DNA of 64,000 nucleotides from Begonia masoniana (taxonomy: Eukaryota; Streptophyta; Magnoliopsida; Cucurbitales; Begoniaceae), in the NCBI GenBank assembly GCA_022432975.1, contig CM039505.1, positions 19,209,716-19,273,715 on the forward strand. The letters are read 5' to 3'. Below, piece after piece: positions 1 through 11,987 of this stretch (position 1 is its first letter; every line of letters begins with the position of its first letter). Below the pieces are notes generated by a model. That model was not told where the DNA came from, searched no databases, and saw nothing but the letters and a program-made list of their open reading frames with translations. The position numbers and the translations under genes are program-made.

Positions 1-757
1 GACAATCCGAGAGAACTATTCAGACCTTAGAGGATATGCTCCGAGCGTGCATATTAGATTTCAAGGATCTTGGAGTAAGTATTTACCATTGGTAGAGTTC
101 TCTTACAACAACAGTTTTCAGGCGACAATAGGAATGGCACCGTATGAGGCATTATATGGACGAAAATGCAGATCACCTTTGTACTGGGATGAAGTTGGTG
201 AAGCACAACTACTAGGTCCTGATATCGTGCAGCAAAACAGTGGAGAAGATTGCCCTCATCCGACAGAGAATTTTGACAGCTCAAAGCCGACAGAAAAGCT
301 ATGCAGACCAGAGGAGAAGAGAACTGGAATTTGAAGTAGAGGATGAAGTTTTCCTTAAGGTGTCACCTTTCAAAGGAGTCGTGAGATTTGGAAAAAGAGG
401 AAAGTTGAACCCCAGATTTATTGGACCGTTCACTATCCTGAAGAGAGTTGGGAAAGCAGCCTATCAATTACAGCTACCAGCTTCTATGGAAGGAATACAT
501 GATGTGTTCCATGTCTCTATGCTAAAGAAGTGTATACGGGATCCAACTCATGTCGTTGAACAGCAGAACATTGAGATTCACCTACACTCACCTATGAAGA
601 AAAGCCAGTAAAGATTCTAGATTATGCAGTGAAGGTATTGCGCAACAAAGAAGTGCCACTAGTGAAAGTCTTATGGCACAACCAGAACTTGGAGGAGACA
701 ACTTGGGAACGCCAGCAAGACATGATGGATCAACATCCGGAGTTATTCAGGTACTGA
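1..757 (+). pseudogene. Chromovirus A pol 3' fragment (integrase C-terminus and chromodomain), frameshifted
   Basis: This is the end of a Ty3/Gypsy polyprotein: the tail of the integrase core ([12 protein letters not shown] at the left edge), the integrase C-terminal domain (VGPF/IGPF-type and HDVFHVSMLKKC motifs) and a chromodomain-like tail (RILDY-type start, [19 protein letters not shown]) ending in TGA at 755-757. The reading frame changes about three times when compared with intact element D: near 60, near 234 and near 588, each by a small indel. The product therefore cannot be made. Integrase joins cDNA to the chromosome, and chromodomains of this clade are thought to steer insertion to heterochromatin. 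The 5' part lies outside the window. The 35 bases after the stop lead directly into the polypurine tract and LTR. Confidence 0.9.
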
Positions 758-779
758 ATTTTGAGGACAAAATTCTTTT

Positions 780-792
780 AAGGAGGGTAGAT
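780..792 (+). other. Polypurine tract of chromovirus A
   Basis: AAGGAGGGTAGAT lies immediately before the LTR start TGTAGCACTCGG. It matches the tract at 19226-19238 in element D and primes plus-strand DNA synthesis in this family. Confidence 0.8.
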
Positions 793-935
793 TGTAGCAC
801 TCGGTTTCAATAAATCAAAATAAGTTATTAAACGGTGGAATATAATTTTTATGGTTAAAATTTAGTGAAATGTTGATTAGGTTGTAAATGACTAGGCAGG
901 GGCAAAGTGGTAATTGCGAATTTATATTGTGGATA

Positions 936-950
936 AAGTATTTAAGGAAA
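936..950 (+). promoter_or_regulatory. Probable LTR A core promoter
   Basis: GTATTTAAGG is TATA-like and is preceded by TTATATTGTGGATAA. The same block occurs at about 19375-19395 in the D LTR and, inverted, near 49825-49840 in solo LTR F, upstream of the CT-rich leader in each case. Confidence 0.5.
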
Positions 951-1049
951 GGTTTAGTGAGGTTTAGCCGCCACTGTATTATTACTCTTACCTCTCAGCT
1001 CAAGCAGACTACCTCTGGGCGATTTCCCCTCCGGTTTTCCCCAACCAAG

Positions 1050-1805
1050 GTGAGTTTTGAATCAACTACTTGCCGTTCTAGTGCTAGGGTAGCTGAAGGA
1101 TTGCAATGTATGTATCTTCGATAAGCTGCGGGTGAGAGATTTGGGTTTTGGGGTTTAGTGATGTATCGGGAATGCTTAATCAGTAGAGCCCCAAACTGGC
1201 TTCCTTAGACTTCAGTAGTTAGATAAAGTTTAGTGGAGATCTAATCCATAATCTGTCAATGGTTTTAGGTGAGCAGATTTTTGGAGTAGCATATAGCCGA
1301 GCGATTTCCAGGAGCCAGGTAAGTAAAGTAATGTGTGAGCCTTCGGGCCTACATCACAAAACAGTAGGTTTATGCATGTTTGAGTGTTTCTTTTCTTTAT
1401 GTCATGCATTAAGTTTTTGAAGAATTACGAAAATGAATTTATGTGCAAGGTTATGATGAGTATGAATTGAATGAAACAGAGTAGCTGTTAAGGGAAGTAA
1501 TCCGCCCCTTAACTGAGTAGAGGATTTATTACATTGGGAGAACCGATCCCACTCCCAAGGGAATTAAGGGATCTGTATTAGCTGTTAAGGGAAGTAATCC
1601 GCCCCTTAACTGAGTAGAGGATTTATTACATTGGGAGAACCGATCCCACTCCCAAGGGAACTTAGGGATCAGACCAGTTTATGAACGATGCACAACTGAG
1701 TTGAGAAAATTAGAAACTGCATGATCAGGGTTTATGTTTCAGCATACATTTCATTAATGCTTTACTTGCTTAGCATTAGGCTAATAGGTGAGTTTTGTGA
1801 TGTAG
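1050..1805 (+). other. Intron-like leader of LTR A with complementary arms
   Basis: Donor at 1050 (AAG|GTGAG), acceptor TTTTAG at 1268, exon-like block 1269-1318 (50 nt), donor GTAAGT at 1319, arm CCTACATCACAAAAC beginning at 1348, and acceptor arm GTTTTGTGATGTAG ending at 1805. The two arms are perfect reverse complements. Splicing itself is inferred. Confidence 0.6.
1482..1675 (+). repeat. 97-bp tandem duplication carrying paired hairpins
   Basis: Two copies with period 97 (1482 and 1579). Each holds TTAAGGG...CCCTTAA and TTGGGAG...CTCCCAA hairpins of about 25 nt. The same hairpins with changed stems recur in D (19932-20115) and F. Confidence 0.9.
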
Positions 1806-2219
1806 GTGTTGAGGATACAGCAGGTGATTTCCCTGAGAGCATAATCGAGTAGATGAGGTTGGTGGAGCACGGCTGTGCAACAGTCAGGCATCTGATGGGG
1901 CGGTTTGACTGGTGTCATTGACTAACAAAGATTAATTGACAGTATTTCAAATTTATTATACTGAGCTTTCATGACAGTAGAAATTTTAAATGTTTTGGAA
2001 TTCGCTTTTGAGTTTCTTTTCTGATAACGATATTCTGTTGGGATTTCAAGTTAGTACTTATGAGTTTCTAGTGACACAAAGGTTTGGATTGTCACTGGTT
2101 AGTTTTTAGCAAGAATGAGTTACTTGAAGTTTTCAAAAGTATTCTTAGTTTTCTCTGAATTTAGTATTCTGCTGATTTATTACTGGATCTGCAAGTGAAG
2201 CGATTAGAGTTGTTGTTTT

Positions 2220-2820
2220 GCTCTCTATCGACAGATGATATCTGTCGGTAGATGTTGAGTAAATTTTAAATTCTATCGGAAGATGTCTTCAGAAAAGCCA
2301 TCGGAAGATGTAAATTTTAAAGTCTATCAGTAGATGCTTTAAGGAGTTACGTGAGTAGCACGTGTCGGCAGATGTAGTCCATTCCATCGGAAGAGGGAGA
2401 AACCCGTTTGTCGTTTAGCGAATCGGAAGGCGTGGAGTCATATTGTTGTTATCGGAAGATGACGTGTGTTTGTCTATTGAGAGATGAATTACGCTAACTT
2501 CATCGGCAGATGAAGTTATGTTAACTTCATCGGCAGATGAAGTGGTGTGTGTAGTTACCATGATTTCATCGGCAGATGAAGTTGTGGGTGAAGTTGTGTA
2601 GACGTCATCGGCAGAAGCCTTTGGTTTTCTGCTTCTGCTCCTTCCGTTGACTAGTCGTCGGCAGACGAGTTCAACTCGTGACGTCATCGGCAGGAACCTC
2701 GTTCCGTTTCCTTCCGTTGACTAGTCGTCGGCAGACGAGTTCAACTCGTGACGTCATCGGCAGGAACCTCGTTCCGTTTCCTTCCGTTGACTTTGTCGTC
2801 GGCAGATGAATTCGACTTTT
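2220..2820 (+). repeat. CATCGGCAGATG / TCGGAAGATG motif array in LTR A
   Basis: Irregular array of TCGG[CAT]AGATG motifs, with CACGTG near 2359, GTCGTTTAG near 2411 and TGACGTCA in the 70-bp repeats (2641, 2711). The ORF on the opposite strand (2415-2687) is a by-product of the repeats. Confidence 0.85.
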
Positions 2821-3094
2821 GTAATTCCTTGAGTAGTCCATCATTTAAAACCTTGTTTTCTCTTGACCGAATACTTTAAACATTTCCATTAATCTTTCCA
2901 ACAATATTTTCACAGCTAGTTAAATCCCCATTGTAGTTTTAAATAATTTTCCGCTGCAAAGTTTTCAAATGTTTTGGACGTTTAGAAAATGTCAAATTTT
3001 GAATGTCGAATGAAGTTTTAAATTTATTCGAAATTTCTTAGTTATGATCAAGTAATGAGTAGCAAACCGGGTTCAGATAACTCGGGGCGTTACA

Positions 3095-5658
3095 AATACA
3101 CATCTCAAGCCAATCTTGGACGCATCACAATATACGCTGAATTTGCCATCTTCAATTGGCAATACTAACAGAGGAGCAGCGGTTAATTTCTGCTTAAGTG
3201 TCTGAAAGCTCACCTCACAAGCTTCAGACCACTTGAACTTAACGTCCTTCCTCGTTAAGCTGGTCATAGGCTTCGCTATAACAGAAAATCCCTTGATAAT
3301 CTTTTATGTAATAACCAGCTAACCCGATAAAATTCCGTACCTCACTGGCATTTCTCGGTCTCAGCCATTCTTTCACTGCCAGAACCTTGGTTGGATCCAC
3401 GGACACTCCTTCTACTGACACCACATGGCCTAGGAAGTTAATCCTGCTCAACCAGAATTCGCACTTCGACAGTTTGACATACAACCGGTGCTGTTTCAGA
3501 GTCGATAACACAATTTCCAGGTGCTTCTCGTGTTCGGCCTCACTTCTGGAGTAAACCAGGATGTCGTCGATGAAAACGATTACAAATTTATCCAAGAAAT
3601 CTTGGAATATCCTGTTTATCAAGTCCATGAATGCCGCCGGGGCATTAGTCAATCCGAAAGACATTACCAAGAATTCGTAGTGTCCGTACCGGGTCCTGAA
3701 GGCGGTCTTTGGAATATCATCAGCCCTGACATTCAACTGGTAGTAACCGGAGCGCAAGTCAATCTTTGAAAATACCCGAGCCCTTTGTAGTTGGTCAAAT
3801 AAATCGTCGATCCTCGGCAACGGGTACTTATTCTTGATGGTCAATTTGTTCAGCTCACGGTAATCAATGTACATGCGTAGGGACCCATTCTTCTTCTTGA
3901 CAAACAAGACAAGAGCACCCCACGGAGAGAAACTAGGGTGCACAAAACCCTTGTCCACCAACTCTTTTAGCTGAGCCTTTAATTTCTTTAGCTCAATCGG
4001 TGCCATACAGTATGGATTCTTCGATACCGGTTCAGCACCAGGATATACGTCAATCTCAAACTCGATTTCACGATTAGGTGGCAATCTTGATAAGTTATCC
4101 AAGAAAACCTTTGAGAAGTCTCGAACTACCGGAATATTTCGAAGTTCCACCTCACCTTGCCTTTGTACGTCTACTATGTGGGCCAGAAATCCGATGCATC
4201 CTGACTTCATCAGCTGTCGAGCTTTTAAGGTAGATATAACAGGCATACTGTGTTTCCTTGGTATTGCTTGATAAGAGAACTCTACCTCGTTCGTGCGCTT
4301 AAATGATACTAGCCCGGACCTGCAGTTGATGGTGGCGTAATGTCTAAACAGCCAGTCCATCCCCAGAATAACATCGTATCCCATTATACCGATGGCGATA
4401 AGGTTGGCATACAACTTCTGGTCTCCTACTGACACTATATCACCTCGCACAACCTGTTCGGAGTGCATAAACTCTCCGGATGGTAGCATAATGCTGTAGG
4501 GTTGATTTGACGGTGTACAACAAAACTCCTGTCTAACTACGAAGTCCATTGCCACAAACGAATGTGTGGCCCCCGTGTCCCACAAGGTATAAGCAGGTGC
4601 ATTGCATATTGAAATTGTACCTATAATTTCTGTATGCTGAGCGGCATCATCAACATCCTCCATCATTGCAAAGACTCTAGGTACGGCCTGATTCGGTCTC
4701 GTGTCGGGTATCAGGTAGTCTCGGACGTGATGGCCTTCTTTGCCACATCGAAAACATTGGCCGGTTATGAGTCTGTATTCTCCTCTATGAATTTTCTGGC
4801 ATTGTGGGCATGCTGAAAGTTGAGAATCCCTCATTGGTCTCTTTCCCTTGTCTTGGTAGGTGGCGGTCTCATTGGGCCTCTTAATGCCCCTGTTCTGTTG
4901 CTGTTGAGGTTGTAAATTTTGACCCCGTTGTTGTTGTTGAGGAACATTCCGAATAATCCCTCTCGGTTAATCTCTCTGTCTCTGGGACTTCGCTTTTAAG
5001 GCCTCCAACTGATAGGCCTTGGCCACCACTTTTGTGTACGGTGCCTCATCAAATCCCCCGTATGAAATCCCTCGCAAGAGGTCCAGCTTCAAACCCTGAA
5101 TAAATTGGTGCACCTTGTTTTCGTCAGTGGCCACCAAATGAGGTGCATAGCGGGATAAGGATTCAAATTTCTGAACATATTCGGCCACCGATCCATACTG
5201 TTGTAGCCGAGAGAATTCTATCATCTTCTCCTTCTTCGCACTTCTGTCAAAATACTTCTCATAGAATATTCGTTTAAATCCCTCCCAGCTTAACGCCATC
5301 GTTGTTGCCTGGATGGTGTCCCACCAAAATCCTGCATCTTGGTGAGCTGATACGTGGCACATAGAACCTTCTTATTTTCTTCTACCTCTGCGCATCTAAA
5401 CATCCTCTCTATCTACCAGACCCATTCCTCAGCGTGAGTTGGGTCAGTAGATAGTCAATCAAATGTAGGGGGCTGGAGTCACCTAAATCTATCCCCACCG
5501 GTGTTGCGTGGAGCATTCCATTGATTGTTATGGTTATTCCCGTTGTCTTCTCGGGCCATCAGGCGTTCCACCATGCGGGATTGTACACCCACCAGCTCGG
5601 TTAATCTGGCAATGGCACGAGAACTCTCGCTCGATTCATCATGTTGTCCTCTCACCAT
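3095..5658 (-). pseudogene. Chromovirus B gag-protease-RT, truncated and frameshifted
   Basis: Minus-strand Ty3/Gypsy gag-pol. The start is at 5658 (MVRGQHDE...). The gag core (5362-4967) has the FDRSAKKEKMIEF and SVAEYVQKFESLS motifs. A zinc knuckle [14 protein letters not shown] has Tyr in place of the last Cys. The protease motif is [10 protein letters not shown], and RT shows [17 protein letters not shown] and FIDDILVYS. Frames are broken between 5658 and 5362, around 4967-4835, and near 3267-3239. At 3095 the RNase H domain (YCDASKIGL) is cut by LTR A, so integrase is missing here and presumably lies left of A. The neighbours are A on the left and its own primer site and LTR on the right. 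The gene is not functional. Confidence 0.9.
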
Positions 5659-5803
5659 TTCTAAGAAAACCCCATAAATAGAATAACCTAATTTAATAAA
5701 CAGAACTTTTACGGGAATTTAAACACTTACAGTTGGTGGAGTGATCTCACGTGGCGGGTTGCGCAGTCAGACATTTTACAGAATCGCTTTTAAAACCTTA
5801 TTT

Positions 5804-5819
5804 TCCCTGATACCATAAC
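5804..5819 (-). other. Primer binding site of chromovirus B
   Basis: On the minus strand GTTATGGTATCAGGG follows the LTR end GGCCGTCACA. The TGGTATCAG core matches the 3' end of initiator Met tRNA, with one changed base after it. Confidence 0.75.
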
Positions 5820-6784
5820 TGTGACGGCCCTAGACCCAATTCTGATCGGAATGTCGAGAGCCAAGCCATCACTCACTCCTGGACATAACATAAAAACCGA
5901 ACTATTTTTTTTTTGATTTTTTTTGAAACTTTTCAGTGCTTTACTAGGATTCCCTCTTCGAAATTGCATATATCTTGGGGTAATCATGAATTGGACGATG
6001 ACAAGGAATATGTAGGAATAATCATACGTCGAGTAAACATTTTGCTTGTAAATTGTTACGAAATCAATAAAAAATTCAAAAACGTCCATTGGTATATGGT
6101 AACTTTGATTGAGTTTCTCACAAATCATTAAATTAAAACTAGAAACTTAAACAAGGAAAATTCCAAAAATTATAATGTAATTGCTAATTAACAAATGACA
6201 AATTGCAAATGTGAATCTCAAGAAAACAAAAAACCACATTAGAAGGAAAAGCAAAAAGATAAGATGTTCCTTAAAATCCATGGACTTACACATCCTAGAA
6301 GATGACTCTAGTCGATTTCTGGTCGATCGCAGGTTAGCAAGTCTATACAATCAACTGTTGGCCAGGGCGACCTTTCCAGAGACCAGGCGACCTCTCTAGA
6401 AGAAAGGTGACCTCTCAAAGGAAGAACTCCTTATTTTTTATATAATTAAATTAGAATTTTACGTGTTGAATTTTTTGTTATTGAGTAAAAATGTCAAGAG
6501 TTGACTCATTTTTTCTTTAATAGCTACCTTGGGAATTTTTCGGTCAACTGGGTAAAATTTGGTAATTTGAAAAATTACTGAGCGATTAAATTGAAAAAAA
6601 AAAATAATGTTTGTGTAATTGAAAATTTACCTTGTGTAAAATTTTGATTAAACGTTGGAATCTTGGAGAATAACTTTTTTTGTTTGGATTTATTTAAATA
6701 TAAACAGTGATTATATTAAATGAAAATGAATAAAATAAAAATAAAGTAAAAATAGGATTACCTGGGGTTATTTTTATGAAAATG
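5820..6784 (-). repeat. 5' LTR of chromovirus B, far end not resolved
   Basis: The LTR edge is clear at 5820 (TGTGACGGCCC, the reverse complement of the LTR end) next to the primer site. I cannot place the other edge. The sequence becomes AT-rich and runs into the N gap at 6785. No gene is recognisable. The small ORFs here lie in low-complexity DNA. Confidence 0.5.
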
Positions 6785-6884
6785 NNNNNNNNNNNNNNNN
6801 NNNNNNNNNNNNNNNNNNNNNNNNNNNNNNNNNNNNNNNNNNNNNNNNNNNNNNNNNNNNNNNNNNNNNNNNNNNNNNNNNNNN
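6785..6884. other. Assembly gap (100 N)
   Basis: Exactly 100 N, a conventional placeholder length, so the true distance is unknown. Confidence 0.95.
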
Positions 6885-7635
6885 ATAGTTCAAGAACGTT
6901 GGCAAGAGTGACATACTGATACATATTTGTACTTTTGCTGAGCTGATAGCAACTATAGGAATTGATTTCTGAGTTCTGGTTTCTGTTGCAACTGCTGCCT
7001 TGTAAATTATCCTGTCTGGGACACCTGCTGTTGCACGGACTTCTTCACAATTTTATCCAAGAAGATTTTTCATTTATAGCAACAGTCTTAAACCTGAACT
7101 TTCGCCTTTGACAACCCAGTCAAAACCAATTTCCGTGATTTGCCGAATTTAAATCATCGAGATTGAAGAACCCGAATTCAGATTTGACATTCGTATGGCT
7201 TATCTATGTGTTTAAAATCATTAACTTCATCATGATTTGCTTTTAGGCTTTGTCTACAAATCATCAATAACATTTGAAGATGCTTCTTCTTCTCTTCAAA
7301 GTTCTAATCTGTGTTGTGTAGAAGTCTTTACTTAACAAGCTCGGTCTATTTTTCTTCATGAGCAATTATATTCCCAATAAGGATCTTCTTCTGTGAATGG
7401 TTATTCATCTTCATCAATCTTACTAGAAAATCGTCTTTGACACCCCTGTATAACACTGCATTTTCTTCATGTCTATCTTTTCCAGCAGCGCCACATGGTG
7501 CTATGAAATATATTCGTTTGTGCTTCATCCTCATTCCAGGTTGAATTCAGCGAATCTTCTTTTTCTTCAAGGTGTTAGCACATTTGCTTGTATATGCCCA
7601 ATCCTGCACTTCTCTGCACTGAATACCTTTATTCT
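6885..7635. other. Unassigned sequence between the gap and element C
   Basis: No family recognised. A minus-strand open frame at 7534-7346 (62 codons, starting MRMKHKRIYFIAPCGAAGKD) has protein-like composition and could be a captured exon, but I cannot name it. The 3' part of C pol (integrase, chromodomain) and its 3' LTR should lie here and do not. Confidence 0.35.
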
Positions 7636-10600
7636 TTACAGGTTGATCAGCCATATCATTTTCTTCTTTATGATCTGTGCTTGAAGAACCACTTTTGAAG
7701 TGTGTGAAAAACTGCTTGACACCGAAAAGAATGAACTCGTAGTGGCGTCCTTCAACTTAGCCTCATGCTGAATTTTCACTTGAATTCTTCTGTGTGCATC
7801 CTTGATCTTTTCCAAAATTGTTGGTTGAATAGTTAACTCAGCGAGCAAGACTGATAACTCTGGAACTATCTCCAAGTCAAATTTCTGAACTTCGTTCTTA
7901 AGGGTATAGACATGGTTGAAACCACGGGCTGCATTGTTGTTGACATCCTACTCAACGCATCAGCTACAGAGTTAGCCTTCCCGGGGTGATACTTGATCTC
8001 AAAATCGTAATCCTTGACAATTCCAACCACGTCTCTGTCTCATGTTTAATTCCTTCTGTGTGAAGAGGTACTTTAGACTTTTATGGTCAGAAAACACCTC
8101 ACATTGTTGTCCATATAAATAGTGTCTCCAATCTTCAAGGCAAAAACAACAGCAGCTAATTCTAGATCATGAGTGGGGTAATTTTGCTCGTAACTCTTTA
8201 GCTGCCTAGAAGCATACGCTATAACTTTACCCTCTTGCATCAGAACACAACCTAAACCGACTTTAGAAGCATCACAGTAAACACTAAATTTTCCTTCTTC
8301 GGTTGGGAGGGTCAAAACAGGAGCTGTTGTTAACTTCAGTTTTAACGTCTGGAAGCTATCTTCACAGGCCTCAGTCCAAGAATACTTAATGTCCTTCTTT
8401 GTCAAACCTGTCAGGGGTTTAGCTATCATAGAAAATCCCTTGATGAATTTTCTGTAATAGCCTGCCAATCCAAGGAAGCTGCGGACTTCACTGGCATTCT
8501 TAGGTTGAGGCCAATCTTTTACTGCCTGAATTTTGGTTGGGTCCACAGATATGCCATTAGCAGAAACTACATGGCCAAGGAAATTAACCTTATCTAACCA
8601 AAACTCACACTTAGACAGCTTGGCGTAAAGTTGATGCTCCTTCAATGTCGTCAAAACTACTTTCAAATGTTCTTCATGGTCAGCCACAGTTCGGGAATAT
8701 ATCAAGATATCATCTATGAATACAATCACAAACTTATCCAAATACTCACGAAACACACGGTTCATTAGATCCATAAAAGCGGCAGGGGCGTTTGTCAAAC
8801 CAAACGACATGACTAAGAATTCATAATGTCCATAGCGGGTTCTGAAGGCTGTCTTTGGTATATCTCCTTCTTTAACCTTCAGTTGGTAATAACCCGAACG
8901 TAAATCTATCTTTGAAAATACCTTAGCTCCTTGCAATTGGTCAAACAAATCGTCAATCCTGGGTAAGGGGTACCTATTCTTGATTGTCAACTTATTTAGT
9001 TCCCTGTAGTCTATGCACAATCTAAGAGAACCATCCTTCTTCCTTACAAATAAGACTGGTGCACCCCAAGGAGAACTGCTGGGGCGAATAAATCCCTTGT
9101 CAACCAATTCCTGCAGTTGAACCTTCAATTCTTTCAACTCAACAGGTGCCATACGGTAAGGATTTTTGGATACAGGTGATGCCTCGGGGTATGTATCAAT
9201 CACAAATTCTATTTCCCTATCAGGTGGTATACCCGGTAAATCATCTAAGAATGCCTCGGGAAACTCTCGGGCTATAGGAATATCCTGTAGCTCAATTTTA
9301 TTCTTCACCCGGTCATCTATTACACTAGCCAGGTAGCTCTCACAACCACCTCTCAGCATTCGGTATATTTCTAGTGAGGATATAATTGGTATCTTACTTA
9401 TTTTAGGAATAGCTTGGAAGGAATAATGGTTATCATTTGGGGGTCTAAAATCAACTATTCCAGATCGACAACTTATCGTGGCATGATGTCTAAATAACCA
9501 ATCCATCCCTAATATTACTTCATACCCTCTTATGTCAATGACAATTAATTCCGCATAGAGATTCTTATCCCCTAAGGACACGACGTCACCCTTAACAATC
9601 TGCTCTGAATGTAGGGACCTCCCTGATGGCAACACAACATTATATAACCTTTCAGCTGGTAAGGGTCCTATGCTATGTTTGCATACAAACAAGGTTGATA
9701 TAAACGAGTGTGTGGCCCCTGTATCTATGAGTGTATAAGCAGCAAAACCACAAATCATGATGGTACCTGATATGACTGTATGTTGATCAGCTCCCTCATC
9801 TTCCATCAATGCATACACTCTGGGTACAACCCTTGCACGGTTCGGGTCTGGCGGCATGGGACAATCTCTGACCATGTGTCCGGTCTTATCACACCTGAAA
9901 CAGCGGCCAGAAAGCAACTTGCACTCACCAGGGTGGTTCCTCTGACATGTAGGGCATAGAGGCGCCAGAGGTCTCTTTCCTTTTCCCTGGTCATCATTCT
10001 GGTTGAGGGGCCTCTTCATTCCATGCTGTTGTTGCTGTGGTCCCCTGTTCTGTCGTGGCTGCCAACCCTTGTTCTGACGTGGTGGCGGCTGAGCGTCCTT
10101 CATGAGTTTCTTTGGCTGTTCGCGTTGTGCATATGCTGTCATTTCTGCCTCTTCTAGCTCCAAGGCCTTAGCCGTCACTTCACCATAAGGTACATTATGT
10201 ATCCCGGCAGTCTTCACTTTCATGTACAGACTTGGCTTCAGTCCTTGAACAAACTGGTAGATCTTATCTTCCTCATCCTCAATCATACGGGGAGCAAACC
10301 GTGATAAAGCATCAAATTCACATATATAATCCGTCACAGAGCCAGTTTGTCGTAGATTCATAAACTCCTTCTTCTTGTTGGCCCGAACAGTCCTATTGAA
10401 GTACTTGTCGAAGAAGGCAGTCTTGAACATCCCCCAGGTCATAGCTTCGGCATTAGGGGTGCTCTGGATCGAGTCCCACCAATGCCTTGCACTTAACTCC
10501 AAATGAAAGACAGCATAGGTGACCTTATCCCCTTCGTCAACCTTTGCATACTTAAACATGTCTTCAATCTTTCGGATCCACTCCTCAGCATGGACAGGAT

Positions 10601-10808
10601 CTGAAACATACCCATTAAACACCGGGGGTCGAAGCCGGTGAAAGCGCTCACCCCCGTGATCATGAGTTGCGTTAGTACTGGAGTTGCCTTGTTCTTCTCT
10701 AGCTGTCATCAGTCGTTCTATCTGGTGAGATTGGCGCATGACCAACTCAGTCAACTGAGCAATAGCATTGCTATCCTCATTGGCCTCTCTCTGTTGACCT
10801 CTAACCAT
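7636..10808 (-). pseudogene. Chromovirus C gag-protease-RT-RNase H, 3' truncated
   Basis: A 911-codon frame (10808-8073) encodes gag, one zinc knuckle [14 protein letters not shown] (about residues 302-315), the aspartic protease motif [10 protein letters not shown] (about 359-368), RT with FIDDILIYS (about 695-703), and RNase H starting [10 protein letters not shown] (about 841). The frame is lost near 8110 inside RNase H. Recognisable polyprotein continues in other frames ([16 protein letters not shown], then LTIQPTILEKIKDAHR) to about 7636, where homology stops. Integrase, chromodomain and the 3' LTR are absent. The start is chosen because MVRGQQ matches element B and follows the primer site by about 145 bp. 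It could still supply Gag and protease, but cannot be autonomous. Confidence 0.92.
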
Positions 10809-10950
10809 CTTGGGATTACTGGCAAATCATTACAGGCATAACTTAACTTAATGACATACATGAAATCATAAACACTTACAGTTGCTGAGGTGTGCTCAAG
10901 TGACAGTCAGTGCTGGGAGGCAGTCTGCAGAATCGGTTTTAGAACCTGGT

Positions 10951-10969
10951 TTTGCTTTGATACCACAAT
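10951..10969 (-). other. Primer binding site of chromovirus C
   Basis: Minus strand ATTGTGGTATCAAAGC directly follows the LTR end GGGGTCGTTACA. TGGTATCA matches initiator Met tRNA, with A for G two bases further on. Confidence 0.8.
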
Positions 10970-11430
10970 TGTAACGACCCCGGCCAGGAGCCGTCACGTG
11001 TTCATGTCCTTTCATTAATCGTTTGCTTGACTTTTACTATTATTACATTCACTTACTATCTCTCAACAGACTTTCACATTTTACATATATATTTTTTTAT
11101 ATATATATCAAATCTCATTCTAACTTAACTTAAGTTCGCTGAACAACCACATTTAGCTTTCACTCCTGCCGGTCGCTAAACGACAAACATCCAGTTGTTC
11201 TACCGGCCTGCACGTGCATCTCACATGATTCATTAGACATCTATCGGCAGGCACACATATTTGCATCTGCCGACGGTCACGTGCATCACGCGTGATCAAT
11301 TAAATCATCACTCAATTACAACGACAAAAGACTGACTTATCTACCGATGACAAGGCACTCCATCTGCCGATGGCAACACACAACATCTGCCGATGGCATT
11401 TATACTACATCTTCCGATAGATTAACTCAC

Positions 11431-11570
11431 ATCATCTGCCGATGACGTGGCACTACATCTTCTGGTAGATTAACTCACATCATCTGCCGATGACGTGGCA
11501 CTACATCTTCTGGTAGATTAACTCACATCATCTGCCGATGACGTGGCACTACATCTTCTGGTAAGGCGGA
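11431..11570 (-). repeat. 48-bp tandem repeat in LTR C, three copies
   Basis: Units begin ATCATCTGCCGATGACGTGG at 11431, 11479 and 11527. Each carries CATCTGCCGATG and an ACGTGG core. Confidence 0.9.
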
Positions 11571-11987
11571 ATGACATTTCCATCTTCCGGTATCTTGACC
11601 TACTACACATGCCGATCTCTAGGCATATCGTCTGCTGATGACGTCAGCCGGAAGACAAATACTTTTCCTCTTCCGATGACGTCCTCCGGAAGACAGACTT
11701 ACCCGACTCCCATCACAATCCTCCTGTCGATTTCTACACTTCAAATAATACATCTCCTGCCGATAGACAAGTACTTTCATCTACCGACTACTGAACATTA
11801 ACCTAACATCTTCTTCTTCCGGTAGACAAGCAAACTTCATCTACCGATTTCTAAACTCCATAATAACACTCACACCTTCCGATAGACAAATACATTTCGT
11901 CTACCGGCAGCACAAACATCATAACTTCAAACTTAATACCGGGACACCAACAGAATAAACCACAGATTCATTAAACTCATACAGCGG

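Larger units (their letters stand above)
793..3094 (+). repeat. 3' LTR of chromovirus A
   Basis: The 2302-bp LTR runs from TGTAGCACTCGG to CTCGGGGCGTTACA. It follows the polypurine tract, and its right edge cuts into the minus-strand RNase H region of element B, so A inserted into B. The left LTR is off-window and the TSD (AATAC expected) cannot be tested. Parts, in order: a TATA-like TATTTAAGG near 940, a CT-rich leader, intron-like segments, an exact tandem duplication (1482-1675), and a CATCGGCAGATG-type array (2220-2820) including a 70-bp duplication starting at 2641 and 2711. A TTTCCGCTGCAAA box sits about 150 bp before the end, as in D and F. Confidence 0.88.
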
